A DNA stretch of 64,000 bases. It comes from Accumulibacter sp. GTDB taxonomy: Bacteria > Pseudomonadota > Gammaproteobacteria > Burkholderiales > Rhodocyclaceae. The stretch spans positions 1 through 64,000 of the forward strand of contig NZ_JAMTDV010000128.1 of the NCBI RefSeq assembly GCF_023806565.1. The letters run 5' to 3'. Of the stretch, positions 50,507-58,537 are shown in pieces. The notes beneath the pieces are model-generated. The model saw only the letters and a program-made list of their open reading frames with translations, made no database searches and had not been told where the DNA came from. Positions within the stretch are counted from its first letter, which is position 1. Each line of letters begins with the position of its first letter. The translations under genes and the position numbers were made by a program.

Positions 50507-50869
50507 TCAGAGCGCTGCAATCTTGGCCAGCAACTCGGGGCCGTTGACCGGCTTGACCAGGTAATCCCTCGCACCTTGTCGCAATCCCCAGATTCGGTCG
50601 GTTTCCTGACCTTTGCTGGTGCACACGATTACCGGAATGTCCTTCGTCACCGGATCGCGGGTCAAGGTTCGGGTTGCCTGATAGCCGTTGAGCCCGGGCA
50701 TGACGACGTCCATCAGGACGAGGTCCGGCAATTCGCTTCTCGCCTTGGCGATACCCTCTTCACCACTCTCGGCGGTGATGACCTCATAGCCGCTACCAGT
50801 CAGCAATGCCGCGAGGACATGGCGTTCGGTCGGTGAATCGTCCACAACGAGAATTTTCCTGATGGTCAT
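50507..50869 (-). CDS. pilH: Response regulator PilH
   Basis: 120-aa stand-alone receiver. ILVVDDSPTERHVL supplies the acidic pocket, the phospho-acceptor Asp is in LVLMDVVMPGLNGYQA (near residue 52), VCTSKGQETD carries the conserved Ser/Thr and YLVKPV the lysine. No output domain. In the Pil-Chp pathway PilH opposes PilG, acting on retraction or serving as a phosphate sink. Confidence 0.95.
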   Translation of the reverse strand: MTIRKILVVDDSPTERHVLAALLTGSGYEVITAESGEEGIAKARSELPDLVLMDVVMPGLNGYQATRTLTRDPVTKDIPVIVCTSKGQETDRIWGLRQGARDYLVKPVNGPELLAKIAAL

Positions 50870-50905
50870 TTTCTTCCGGTTTCCCTAGCTGTCTGTGGCA
50901 AGCCC

Positions 50906-51301
50906 TCAGGCTGCTGCCGGCGCGAAGGTTGCCACCGTTTGCAACAGGCTGTCCTTGGTGAACGGTTTTGTCAGATAGTGATCCGAGCCGACCATACGGC
51001 CACGGGCACGATCAAACAGACCGTCCTTGGAGGAGAGCATGATTACCGGTGTCGAGCGGAATCGCTGATTTTTCTTGATCAGGGCGCAGGTCTGATAGCC
51101 ATCCAGACGAGGCATCACGATGTCGCAGAAGATTACTTCGGGTTGGTGATCGGCGACCTTGGCCAGGGCGTCAAAACCATCTTCCGCGAGCAGGACCTGG
51201 CAACCGGCCTGCACCAGAAAAATTTCCGCGCTGCGTCGTATCGTGTTGCTGTCATCGATGACCATGACCTTGACACCGCGCAGGTTTGCCGCTTCAGCCA
51301 A
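50906..51301 (-). CDS. pilG: Response regulator PilG
   Basis: 131-aa receiver protein very like P. aeruginosa PilG: KVMVIDDSNTIRRSAEIFL, FCDIVMPRLDGYQTCALIKKN, VIMLSSKDGLFDRARGRMVG, HYLTKPF. It carries the signal from ChpA to promote pilus extension and cAMP synthesis. The TTG at 51301 is chosen because GGAGGAGAGAA lies immediately before it and it gives a PilG-like N-terminus; longer in-frame readings have no family sequence. It follows rubredoxin after 90 bases. Confidence 0.92.
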   Translation of the reverse strand: MAEAANLRGVKVMVIDDSNTIRRSAEIFLVQAGCQVLLAEDGFDALAKVADHQPEVIFCDIVMPRLDGYQTCALIKKNQRFRSTPVIMLSSKDGLFDRARGRMVGSDHYLTKPFTKDSLLQTVATFAPAAA

Positions 51302-51391
51302 TTCTCTCCTCCAGAGTGTCGCGGGTAACCGTCTTGTCTGATTTCCGGGTCCAGCATGATTCCCTGCCAGCATTACTATACCGCATTGCTT

Positions 51392-51580
51392 TCAGATTTC
51401 GATCATTTCAAAATCCTCCTTGCGGGCTCCGCATTCCGGACAGGTCCAGTTGATCGGCACATCCTGCCAGCGGGTACCCGCTGGCAGTCCCTCGTCGGGC
51501 ATTCCTGCCGCTTCGTCATAAACGAAACCACAGGTCAGGCACATCCACGTGCGATACGGTTCGTCACTTGCTGTATTCAT
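51392..51580 (-). CDS. Rubredoxin
   Basis: 62-aa iron-sulfur electron carrier with one Fe bound by four cysteines: MCLTCGFVYDEAAG and INWTCPECGARKEDFE. The spacing (C-x2-C, then C-x2-C) and acidic C-terminus are standard. It probably heads the pilG operon, an arrangement also known from Pseudomonas; why it does is unexplained. No ribosome-binding site is obvious before the ATG. Confidence 0.96.
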   Translation of the reverse strand: MNTASDEPYRTWMCLTCGFVYDEAAGMPDEGLPAGTRWQDVPINWTCPECGARKEDFEMIEI

Positions 51581-51600
51581 GATTGTTGGCGGTTTTCAGT

Positions 51601-51654
51601 TAGAATCGATAAGAAAATCTGCGGATTCTAGCCAAACCTTTCTGCGGCTGCCAA
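51601..51654. promoter_or_regulatory. Divergent promoter region between rubredoxin and thiD
   Basis: For the minus strand, TTGGCA (51654-51649), 18 bases and TAGAAT (51630-51625) make a strong promoter for rubredoxin-pilG. On the plus strand another TAGAAT (51601-51606) could be the thiD -10 box, but no matching -35 is visible. The two form an inverted repeat, TAGAATC and GATTCTA, with 16 bases between. Confidence 0.55.
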
Positions 51655-51695
51655 GATTTATCGGCGGCCGGCTCTCGCCGACCCAGTCATTCCTG

Positions 51696-52526
51696 ATGAA
51701 CGCTTTCTCCGCACAGGCCCTGCCGCCGATTGTTCTGACCTTTGCCGCGAACGATCCCTCGGGGGGCGCGGGTCTGCCGGCGGACCTGATGACGATTGCT
51801 TCTCTCGGCTGTCATCCTCTGTCGGTGACCACGGCCCTCACTGTGCAGGATACGATCGGTGTTCGCCGCGTCCTGCCGGTCGATGCGGCCTGCGTCAGCG
51901 AGCAGGCGCGGATCGTGCTGGCGGACATTCCCGTTGCCGCTTTCAAGATCGGTCTGCTGGGCAGCATCGAGAACGTCGCGGCGATCGCCGAAATCGTCGC
52001 CGAGCACCCCGGCATCCCGCTGGTATTTGATCCGGTGCTCGCTTCCGGGCGCGGTGAACGCCTGGTCGATGACAAAGTGATAGTCGGTGTGCGTGAATTG
52101 CTGATACCGTTGACGACGATCCTGACGCCGAATTCGCTCGAAGCCCGCCGCCTGCTGCCTGGCGAACAGCGGACTCTTGCCGAGTGTGCCGACAGCCTGC
52201 TCGCCCTCGGCTGCGCGTACGTGCTGGTGACCGGTACCCATGAACCAGGCGAGCGCGTGGTGAACACGCTGTACGCCCGGCGGCTCGGCGCGCTGCGCAG
52301 CGATGCCTGGGATCGCCTGCCCGGAAGTTACCACGGTTCGGGCTGTACGCTGGCTTCGGCGATTGCCGCCCAATTGGCCAGGGGCATGTCCGTGGAGCAG
52401 GCGGTGTGGGCCGCGCAGGAGTACACCTGGCAGGCTCTGGCGGCCGGCTTCCGGCCGGGCAGGGGGCAATTCATTCCGAATCGATTCGCCCATTCCTACG
52501 CCGCTCGAGGTGGGGAGGGTGGCTGA
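51696..52526 (+). CDS. thiD: Hydroxymethylpyrimidine/phosphomethylpyrimidine kinase
   Basis: 276-aa ribokinase-fold enzyme phosphorylating HMP and HMP-P for thiamine synthesis. FAANDPSGGAGLPADLMTI at the start, VFDPVLASGRGERLVD and TPNSLEARRLL in the middle, and SYHGSGCTLASAIAA near the C-terminus (phosphate-binding) are diagnostic. It is followed directly by thiE. No TPP riboswitch pattern is visible upstream. Confidence 0.93.
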   Translation: MNAFSAQALPPIVLTFAANDPSGGAGLPADLMTIASLGCHPLSVTTALTVQDTIGVRRVLPVDAACVSEQARIVLADIPVAAFKIGLLGSIENVAAIAEIVAEHPGIPLVFDPVLASGRGERLVDDKVIVGVRELLIPLTTILTPNSLEARRLLPGEQRTLAECADSLLALGCAYVLVTGTHEPGERVVNTLYARRLGALRSDAWDRLPGSYHGSGCTLASAIAAQLARGMSVEQAVWAAQEYTWQALAAGFRPGRGQFIPNRFAHSYAARGGEGG

Positions 52527-52527
52527 A

Positions 52528-53187
52528 GTGGTCAACGGGAGCCTGCGTGGCCTGTATGCCGTGACGCCGACCGATCTGCCGGCGGTGGACCTGTTCGGAC
52601 GCGTCGCTGCAGCCTTGCGTGGGGGCGCGGTACTCGTCCAATATCGCGACAAGAGTCGGGACGACGACCGACGCAGCGAGGTTGCCCGCGCCCTGCTGTA
52701 TCTCTGTCGGCAGGCAGGTGCCCGCCTCCTGGTGAACGATGATCTCGCGCTGGCGCTGGCGATAGGCGCCGACGGTGTCCATCTCGGCGCCGCCGACGGC
52801 GACCTGTCGGCGGCGCGGCAGGCGCTTGGCCCGGGCGCTCTGCTCGGTGCCTCCTGCTATGCCGACTTCGCGCGCGCGCGCGCCGCAGTGGCGGCGGGCG
52901 CCGATTACGTCGCGTTCGGAGCTGTGCACCATTCGCCGACCAAGCCACTGGCCGAGCGCGCGCCGCTGTCGCTGTTTGCCCGCTGCCGCAGCGAACTGCG
53001 GGTGCCCGCCTGTGCCATCGGCGGAATTTGCATCGACAATGCGCGGCCGCTGCTGACTGCCGGTGCCGACCTGCTGGCGGTGATCAGCGACCTGTTCGAC
53101 GCACCTGACGTGGCGGCACGTGCCGCTGCCTATCGACAACTTTGCGAGCAAGACGATGACGACTTCCCGCAGTCAGCAACTATTTGA
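52528..53187 (+). CDS. thiE: Thiamine phosphate synthase
   Basis: Joins HMP pyrophosphate and the thiazole phosphate to form thiamine phosphate. 219 residues of TIM-barrel type with [40 protein letters not shown] and [14 protein letters not shown], ending near [14 protein letters not shown]. The GTG at 52528 is chosen because GGGGAGG (52512-52518) is then nine bases upstream; a GTG at 52519 is too close. It starts one base after thiD ends and overlaps hemL by 32 bases. Confidence 0.93.
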   Translation: MVNGSLRGLYAVTPTDLPAVDLFGRVAAALRGGAVLVQYRDKSRDDDRRSEVARALLYLCRQAGARLLVNDDLALALAIGADGVHLGAADGDLSAARQALGPGALLGASCYADFARARAAVAAGADYVAFGAVHHSPTKPLAERAPLSLFARCRSELRVPACAIGGICIDNARPLLTAGADLLAVISDLFDAPDVAARAAAYRQLCEQDDDDFPQSATI

Positions 53188-54442
53188 GCGTGCGCAGCAG
53201 CACATCCCCGGTGGCGTCAACTCGCCGGTACGGGCCTTCCGCTCGGTCGGCGGTACGCCGCGCTTTTTCGCCGCCGGTGCCGGCGCCCGCGTTCGCGACG
53301 TCGACGGCCGCAGCTATCTCGACTACGTCGGATCCTGGGGGCCGTTGATCCTCGGGCACGCGCATCCGGCAGTGCTGGCGGCCGTACAGAGAGCCGTGCG
53401 CGATGGCCTGTCCTTCGGCGCGCCGACCGAAGGCGAGGTCGAGATGGCCGAGTTGTTGTGCGAGATGCTGCCCTCGCTGGAAATGGTCCGCCTGGTCAGC
53501 TCGGGTACCGAAGCGACGATGAGCGCGATCCGCCTGGCGCGCGGTTTCACCGGGCGCGATTTGTTGATCAAGTTCGAGGGTTGCTACCACGGTCATTCCG
53601 ATAGCCTGCTCGTCAAAGCCGGATCGGGAATGCTCACTTTCGGCAACCCGAGCTCTTCCGGGGTGCCGGCCGACTTCGTTCGGCACACTCTGGTTCTCGA
53701 CTACAACGACAGCGTCGGGCTCGCGGCGGCGTTTGCCGAGCACGGCTCGCGCATCGCCGCGGTGATCGTCGAGCCGGTTGCCGGCAACATGAACCTGGTC
53801 GCGCCAAGTCGCGAGTTCCTGCAGAGCATGCGCGAGTTGTGCAGCCGGCACGCGGCGGTGCTGATTTTCGACGAGGTGATGACCGGTTTCCGCGTCGGCC
53901 CGCAAGGCGCGCAGGGACTGTACGGCATTACCCCGGATCTGACGACGCTCGGCAAGGTGATCGGCGGCGGCATGCCCGTCGGCGCGTTTGGCGGCCGGCG
54001 CGAAATCATGAGCCGGATCGCGCCGCTCGGTCCGGTCTATCAGGCGGGTACCCTGTCGGGCAATCCGGTGGCGGTCGCGGCCGGATTGGCGACGCTGCAG
54101 CAGTTGCGCGAGCGAGGCTTCTACGAGACGCTGGCGCAGCGCAGCCGGCAACTCGCAGACGGGCTGGTCGGCGTTGCTGGCAGGCATGGCGTGCCATTTT
54201 CTGCGCAGTCGATCGGCGGCATGTTCGGTCTTTATTTCCGCTCGCAGTGCCCGCGAAGCTATGCCGAAGTCATGGAGTGCGACACGCAGGCATTCAAACG
54301 CTTCTTTCACGCCATGCTCGACACCGGCCACTACTTCGCGCCGTCGGCCTTCGAGGCGGGTTTCGTTTCGGCCGCGCACGGCGAGCCGGATATCTCCGCC
54401 ACCGTCGCCGCGGCCGAAGACGTTTTCAGCTCCTGGCGATGA
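53156..54442 (+). CDS. hemL: Glutamate-1-semialdehyde 2,1-aminomutase
   Basis: PLP enzyme producing 5-aminolevulinate for haem synthesis by the C5 route. 428 residues: [15 protein letters not shown] at the start, [32 protein letters not shown], and the Schiff-base lysine in [18 protein letters not shown] (about residue 267). The ATG at 53156 is the family start and lies inside the end of thiE. hemA is not in the window. The thiD-thiE-hemL order matches pseudomonads and other betaproteobacteria. Confidence 0.96.
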   Translation: MTTSRSQQLFERAQQHIPGGVNSPVRAFRSVGGTPRFFAAGAGARVRDVDGRSYLDYVGSWGPLILGHAHPAVLAAVQRAVRDGLSFGAPTEGEVEMAELLCEMLPSLEMVRLVSSGTEATMSAIRLARGFTGRDLLIKFEGCYHGHSDSLLVKAGSGMLTFGNPSSSGVPADFVRHTLVLDYNDSVGLAAAFAEHGSRIAAVIVEPVAGNMNLVAPSREFLQSMRELCSRHAAVLIFDEVMTGFRVGPQGAQGLYGITPDLTTLGKVIGGGMPVGAFGGRREIMSRIAPLGPVYQAGTLSGNPVAVAAGLATLQQLRERGFYETLAQRSRQLADGLVGVAGRHGVPFSAQSIGGMFGLYFRSQCPRSYAEVMECDTQAFKRFFHAMLDTGHYFAPSAFEAGFVSAAHGEPDISATVAAAEDVFSSWR

Positions 54443-54588
54443 ATTTGCGGCGATGCCGGGCTCGATTCGCCGGTGGCCGATGGTGACTCGCCGCGGTTCG
54501 CGAAATCGCGGCTAGCCGATTGTCCGACCGGTCGGTCAGTGCGCCGCGAATGGCCAGCGAATTTCGCCGTCGTTCGCCGCGGCCTCGT

Positions 54589-55980
54589 TCATGCAGTGCG
54601 GCGAATGCCGCCGGTACGTCCACGTCCGCGCTTGGCCTCGCGTTTTTCCATGAAGCGTAGGCAGAGATAAGTCACTCCGGAGACTACGGGAATCGCTGCG
54701 AAAAAGGCGCCGTAGGTGGTGACCAGCGACCATTCCATGGTCTTTGCCATGTCCGAAAACTCCGACATTCCGCCGATGCCGGCGAGGATGTTGATCGGCA
54801 TGAAGGTGACCGTCATGATCGTCAGGCGCTCGATTTTCTTGTTGGCGTTGATGTTGATGCCGCTGTCGGTGGCGTCGAGCAGGAAGTTGATCTTGTTGAA
54901 CAGGAAAGCGGTGTGGCCGTCGAGCGATTCGATGTCGCGCAGGATCTCGCGCACATCGGCATGTTGCGCCTCCGACAGCAGCTTGCCGCGCATCAGGAAC
55001 GAGAGCGCGCGCCGGGTATCCAGCACGCTGCGGCGAGTGCGGCCGTTGAGATCCTCGGCCTCGGCGATGCCAGCCAGTATCTGGGAGGCTTCGACGTCGG
55101 TGATGTGCGACTGCAGGACCTGCGTGCCGACTTTTTCGAGTTCGCCGTATACGTCCTCAAGGGCGTTTGCCGAATACTCGACGTCGGCGGCGTACAGATC
55201 GAGAAGAACATCCTTGCCGTCGCTGACGTAGCCGGGCCGGGTGCGCGCGCGTGCGCGCTGCAGGCGAAACACCGGAAGCTCTTCGGTGCGCACCGTAAAC
55301 AGGATTTCGTTGTGCAGGATCAGCGCTACCGGGACGTTGCGCGATTCGTCGCGGGTATCGAGCAGGAAGTCGGAGTGCAGATGCACCTCGCCGTCGTCCT
55401 CAACGTAGAAGCGCGCGCTCGCTTCGAGGTCGGTGAGGCTGCTCGGGTCCGGGATCTCGACATCGAACATCTCGCCAAGCCAGGTGCGCATCTTCTTGGT
55501 CGGGGCAATCAGGTCCACCCAGATCGGATGCACGTCCTTCAGATCGTCGGGGCCATGCACCTGGATCTGGCGCAACTTGCCTTCGCGCAACTCGAAAGCG
55601 GTGATCACCGTCTTCTCGTTGCGGTAGTGGCTGTCGTCGATCAGTTCTTCGAGAACGTCGTCGGAGAGCAGTGCCAGGATCGGGTCGGCCCCTTCCTTGA
55701 CTTCATCCCAGACAACCAAGCGCTCGTTGGGCTCGAGCGATTCGAGAATGTAGGCGATTTCCTTCGCCGGCATCCGCTTGAGCTTGTCGCGAAGCTCCTT
55801 GCGATATTGCTGTTGAATCTCCGGGTCCGGTTCGTTCTGGCTGTGTGCATCCGGGTCGGGGACGAGGTCTTCGACCAGTTTTTGCAGGGAGAGCAGCGAA
55901 CGCACCTCGGTCAGGTGAACGTCGGCGATGCCCTTGCGCGGTTCCATGCTGGATGCATTCGATTTCTTTTCTTCGCCCAT
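54589..55980 (-). CDS. CorA-family divalent cation transporter with an MgtE-like N-terminal region
   Basis: 463 residues. The C-terminal part is CorA-type: a long coiled-coil stretch, then two membrane helices (TFMPINILAGIGGM, and YGAFFAAIPVVSGVTYLCLRF). The usual GMN motif after the first helix reads GMS here (GGMSEFSD), a substitution that may alter selectivity or place it in a side branch. Residues about 60-115 (LKRMPAKEIAYILESLEPNERLVVWDEV-like) instead resemble the helical MgtE N domain that senses magnesium. ATG at 55980 with GGGAG upstream. Magnesium is the likely ion but unproven. An mgtE gene lies at 56838. Confidence 0.85.
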   Translation of the reverse strand: MGEEKKSNASSMEPRKGIADVHLTEVRSLLSLQKLVEDLVPDPDAHSQNEPDPEIQQQYRKELRDKLKRMPAKEIAYILESLEPNERLVVWDEVKEGADPILALLSDDVLEELIDDSHYRNEKTVITAFELREGKLRQIQVHGPDDLKDVHPIWVDLIAPTKKMRTWLGEMFDVEIPDPSSLTDLEASARFYVEDDGEVHLHSDFLLDTRDESRNVPVALILHNEILFTVRTEELPVFRLQRARARTRPGYVSDGKDVLLDLYAADVEYSANALEDVYGELEKVGTQVLQSHITDVEASQILAGIAEAEDLNGRTRRSVLDTRRALSFLMRGKLLSEAQHADVREILRDIESLDGHTAFLFNKINFLLDATDSGININANKKIERLTIMTVTFMPINILAGIGGMSEFSDMAKTMEWSLVTTYGAFFAAIPVVSGVTYLCLRFMEKREAKRGRGRTGGIRRTA

Positions 55981-56225
55981 CTTGCCAATCTCCCGTTGAC
56001 TGCCTCGCAAAGCGCGAAATTCTAGCACGGCCGGATGAGCCGGGGGAAGACGCCAGGCGTCTTTCCTGTGCAAATGCAGGAGCTTGCGATCGGTCTCGGC
56101 AAACCCGCGGTGTCGACACGCATGCCCTCCCACGGGCACGGCCCGGCATCAGGATCGCGAATCCGGCGCGCGCTGGGACGAATCTTCTCGGTTACATGCG
56201 AAGCAGATGAGCAATGCGGAAATGC

Positions 56226-56750
56226 TTATCTGCACTGCACCTGATGCGGAATCGTCGGCGCCGAAATGGAGAATTTCCAGGTATCGAGGAGCGGATCGGT
56301 GACCAGGGCGTTGGCTTTCAGGTAGAGATTTCCGTAGCCGTCGAATTCACGTCCGAGATTGCCCTGAATCCGGCCTTCCTTGTTGCACACCAACCAGAAC
56401 GTTCCCTGCGCGCTGGTATCGCCGCGGGCGAAACTGACGATCACCGATGCGAGCACCGGGTCGAAATCCCAGGTCTTGTTTTCACGAACCAGAAAGGCGA
56501 CAGAAAAATCCTCCTGTGCCGGTATCGAGAGCTTCGCGGTCAGCGTGTAGAGCTTCCTGTCGGCTTCGGTCCACGCTCTTCTCGGCGGTCCTGCCCATTT
56601 CGGGTCGTAACTCCTTCCGTCCTCCGGGGCGAAATCGGCAGCAATCAGCTTGACCGAAGTCTCTCCCGGTGCTTGCGTGACCTGTGCCAGCGCGTGGCCG
56701 GCAAAGGTCGTCAGAGCCATCGTCGCCAATGTCAAACAAGGTCGTACCAT
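56226..56750 (-). CDS. Secreted protein of unknown function
   Basis: 174 residues with a signal peptide (about 1-23, cut after HALAQ). The remainder is probably beta-rich; one cysteine lies in LVCNKEGRIQG and another near the C-terminus (HQVQC). No recognised family. It sits between a CorA-like and an MgtE transporter, all on the same strand, which may hint at co-expression. GGAGG lies a few bases before the ATG. Confidence 0.65.
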   Translation of the reverse strand: MVRPCLTLATMALTTFAGHALAQVTQAPGETSVKLIAADFAPEDGRSYDPKWAGPPRRAWTEADRKLYTLTAKLSIPAQEDFSVAFLVRENKTWDFDPVLASVIVSFARGDTSAQGTFWLVCNKEGRIQGNLGREFDGYGNLYLKANALVTDPLLDTWKFSISAPTIPHQVQCR

Positions 56751-56837
56751 TTCTGCCTCCTGTCGTGGGAACTGTTGCCAGCGGACGAGCGAGGATCCTG
56801 CGCTGGTGCTTGCATTTCACGCCCGTGCGTGCGGCGC

Positions 56838-58232
56838 TCAGTTGAGACCATAGATCGCAGTGGCGATGGCGAAATAATTGAGCACGCCGAGGACGTCGAT
56901 GGCGGTGGTGACGAATGGTCCAGTCGCGATTGCCGGGTCGATCTTGAGCCGGTGAAACATCATTGGCAGCACGACTGCGAGAACGGCCGCTCCGGTCATG
57001 TTGCCGAAGATCGTCAGGCCAACGACCTGGCCGAGTTGAAGACTGTGGTGGACGAAATAGCCGAAAAGGGCAAGGCTGCTGCCGTATAGCGCGCCAAGGA
57101 TCGCGCCCACGCGCAGTTCCTTGAACAGGAAGCGACCGGTGTGGTGCAGATCGATCGCGCCCGTCGCCAGACCACGCACCGCGACGGTCGCCGACTGCAC
57201 GCCGACGTTGCCCGCCATGCCCATGATCACCGGGAGGAAGGCACTCAGCGCGAGCACCTTGGCGAGAATTCCTTCGAAGTGTTCGATCACCCCGGTCGCG
57301 GCCAGTCCGCCACCGAACGCCGCCAACAGCCAGGGCAGACGAATGCGGGCGATGCGGAACGGCGAGTGGGTGAGAATCTCCGACTCGCTGGTACCCGCCA
57401 TCCGCAGCATTTCCTTGGTGGTTTCGCTCTGGATGACGTCGAGTACGTTGTCCACCGTGACCGCGCCGACCAGTACGCCATCGGCATCGACTACCGGCAG
57501 CGCGAGCAGGTTGTGCTTGTCCACCAGACGAGCAACCGCTTCCTGTTTGGTATCGGTCGTCACCTTGATGGTTTGCGTGTTCATCAGCTCTTCGAGCCGT
57601 GCGTTCGGCGGAGCCAGCAGCAGTTGTCGCAGTGAAATCACGCCTTCCAGGCGGCCGCCAAAACCGGTGACGTAGAGGTAGAAGACCGTATCCTGTTCCT
57701 CGCGGCTGCGGATTGCCTGGATCGCGTCTTCGACCGGGGTGTCCAGCGGCAGCGAGAAGACGTCGGTCGTCATGATGCCGCCTGCGGTGTCGGGGGCATG
57801 GCGCAACAGGTTCTCGACGTCCTCCTGGTCGTCCTTGGGCAGGATCGCCAGCAAACGGTCGCGCTGCGTTTCGTCGAGCGCGCCCAACAGGTCGGTCAGG
57901 TCTTCGGGAGTCAGGTAGAGGACCAGTTCGGAGAGCACCGCCGGAGGCAATTCGGTCAGCAGATGCTCGCGCAACTCGGGCGAAACCAGCTTGAGCACTT
58001 CGGCAGCGACTTCCTTTTCCTGGATGTCGCAGAAAACCCCTGCCGAGTGGCTCCTGGTCAGCGCTTCGAGAATTCTCGCCAGATCATCGGGAGCAATCTT
58101 GGCCAGCATCCTCTTCAGCGAACGGTGCGCGCTGTAGTCGTAGAGGCGGCCAATCGTTTCGACCAGCAGCTTCTCTTTCGAACTTTCTTCGTCTTCCGGC
58201 TTGGGCGACTTGCCCTCGGTATCTATGAACAT
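56838..58232 (-). CDS. mgtE: Magnesium transporter MgtE
   Basis: 464 residues with the full MgtE layout: N domain of helical repeats (about 25-140), a pair of CBS domains (about 150-280, TTDVFSLPLDTPVED and ALPVVDADGVLVGAVTV), a plug helix, and five C-terminal membrane helices. The channel signature FLPVIMGMAGNVGVQSATVAVRGLA is followed by MTGAAVLAVVLPM. Magnesium binding between the N and CBS domains closes the pore in the family. GGGAG precedes the ATG. Confidence 0.95.
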   Translation of the reverse strand: MFIDTEGKSPKPEDEESSKEKLLVETIGRLYDYSAHRSLKRMLAKIAPDDLARILEALTRSHSAGVFCDIQEKEVAAEVLKLVSPELREHLLTELPPAVLSELVLYLTPEDLTDLLGALDETQRDRLLAILPKDDQEDVENLLRHAPDTAGGIMTTDVFSLPLDTPVEDAIQAIRSREEQDTVFYLYVTGFGGRLEGVISLRQLLLAPPNARLEELMNTQTIKVTTDTKQEAVARLVDKHNLLALPVVDADGVLVGAVTVDNVLDVIQSETTKEMLRMAGTSESEILTHSPFRIARIRLPWLLAAFGGGLAATGVIEHFEGILAKVLALSAFLPVIMGMAGNVGVQSATVAVRGLATGAIDLHHTGRFLFKELRVGAILGALYGSSLALFGYFVHHSLQLGQVVGLTIFGNMTGAAVLAVVLPMMFHRLKIDPAIATGPFVTTAIDVLGVLNYFAIATAIYGLN

Positions 58233-58537
58233 GGTCTGACTCCCATTGACTGTGGAATTGCCCGGCGGGGCAAGATCAAACAGTGTGCTCCCTTGAGTGA
58301 GCTAGGCTTATAACACAAAGTGACCTCTTTGAAACAAGATCATGACAACGAGGAGTGCCCGCAAGGCGGCGAACCCGGTGTCCGCCATCTTCGCGCCTCG
58401 GCCCGTCCGACCAGTCCGCGCGGCAGCGTACGCCTGCGCCAGCGTCTTGTCGGCGGCGCTCGCGGTCGCGAGCGGTGCTGTCGCTTGACTTGCCTTTCGA
58501 GGGAACTACACTTGTTTTCCACAAAAAGGAAAACCGC
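58233..58537. promoter_or_regulatory. Divergent promoter region between mgtE and the LplT-PlsC gene
   Basis: 305 bases. For the rightward gene, TTGACT (58485-58490), 16 bases and TACACT (58507-58512) are a good promoter, with AAGGA as ribosome-binding site before 58538. For mgtE, a perfect 6-bp hairpin TTGCCC/GGGCAA (58258-58273) lies in the leader 25 bases before the start codon. An AT-rich TTATAA stretch near 58308 could hold the -10 box of either gene. No M-box pattern was recognised. Confidence 0.5.

Noticed and set aside
54524..54535. CCGACCGGTCGG palindrome between hemL and the CorA-like gene as a terminator
   Set aside because: No T-run on either side. At most it is a weak stem between convergent genes.
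58342..58488. 48-aa frame with a hydrophobic, signal-like tail between mgtE and the LplT-PlsC gene
   Set aside because: No ribosome-binding site, Ala/Arg-rich composition typical of chance frames, and its end overlaps the -35 box of the downstream promoter.
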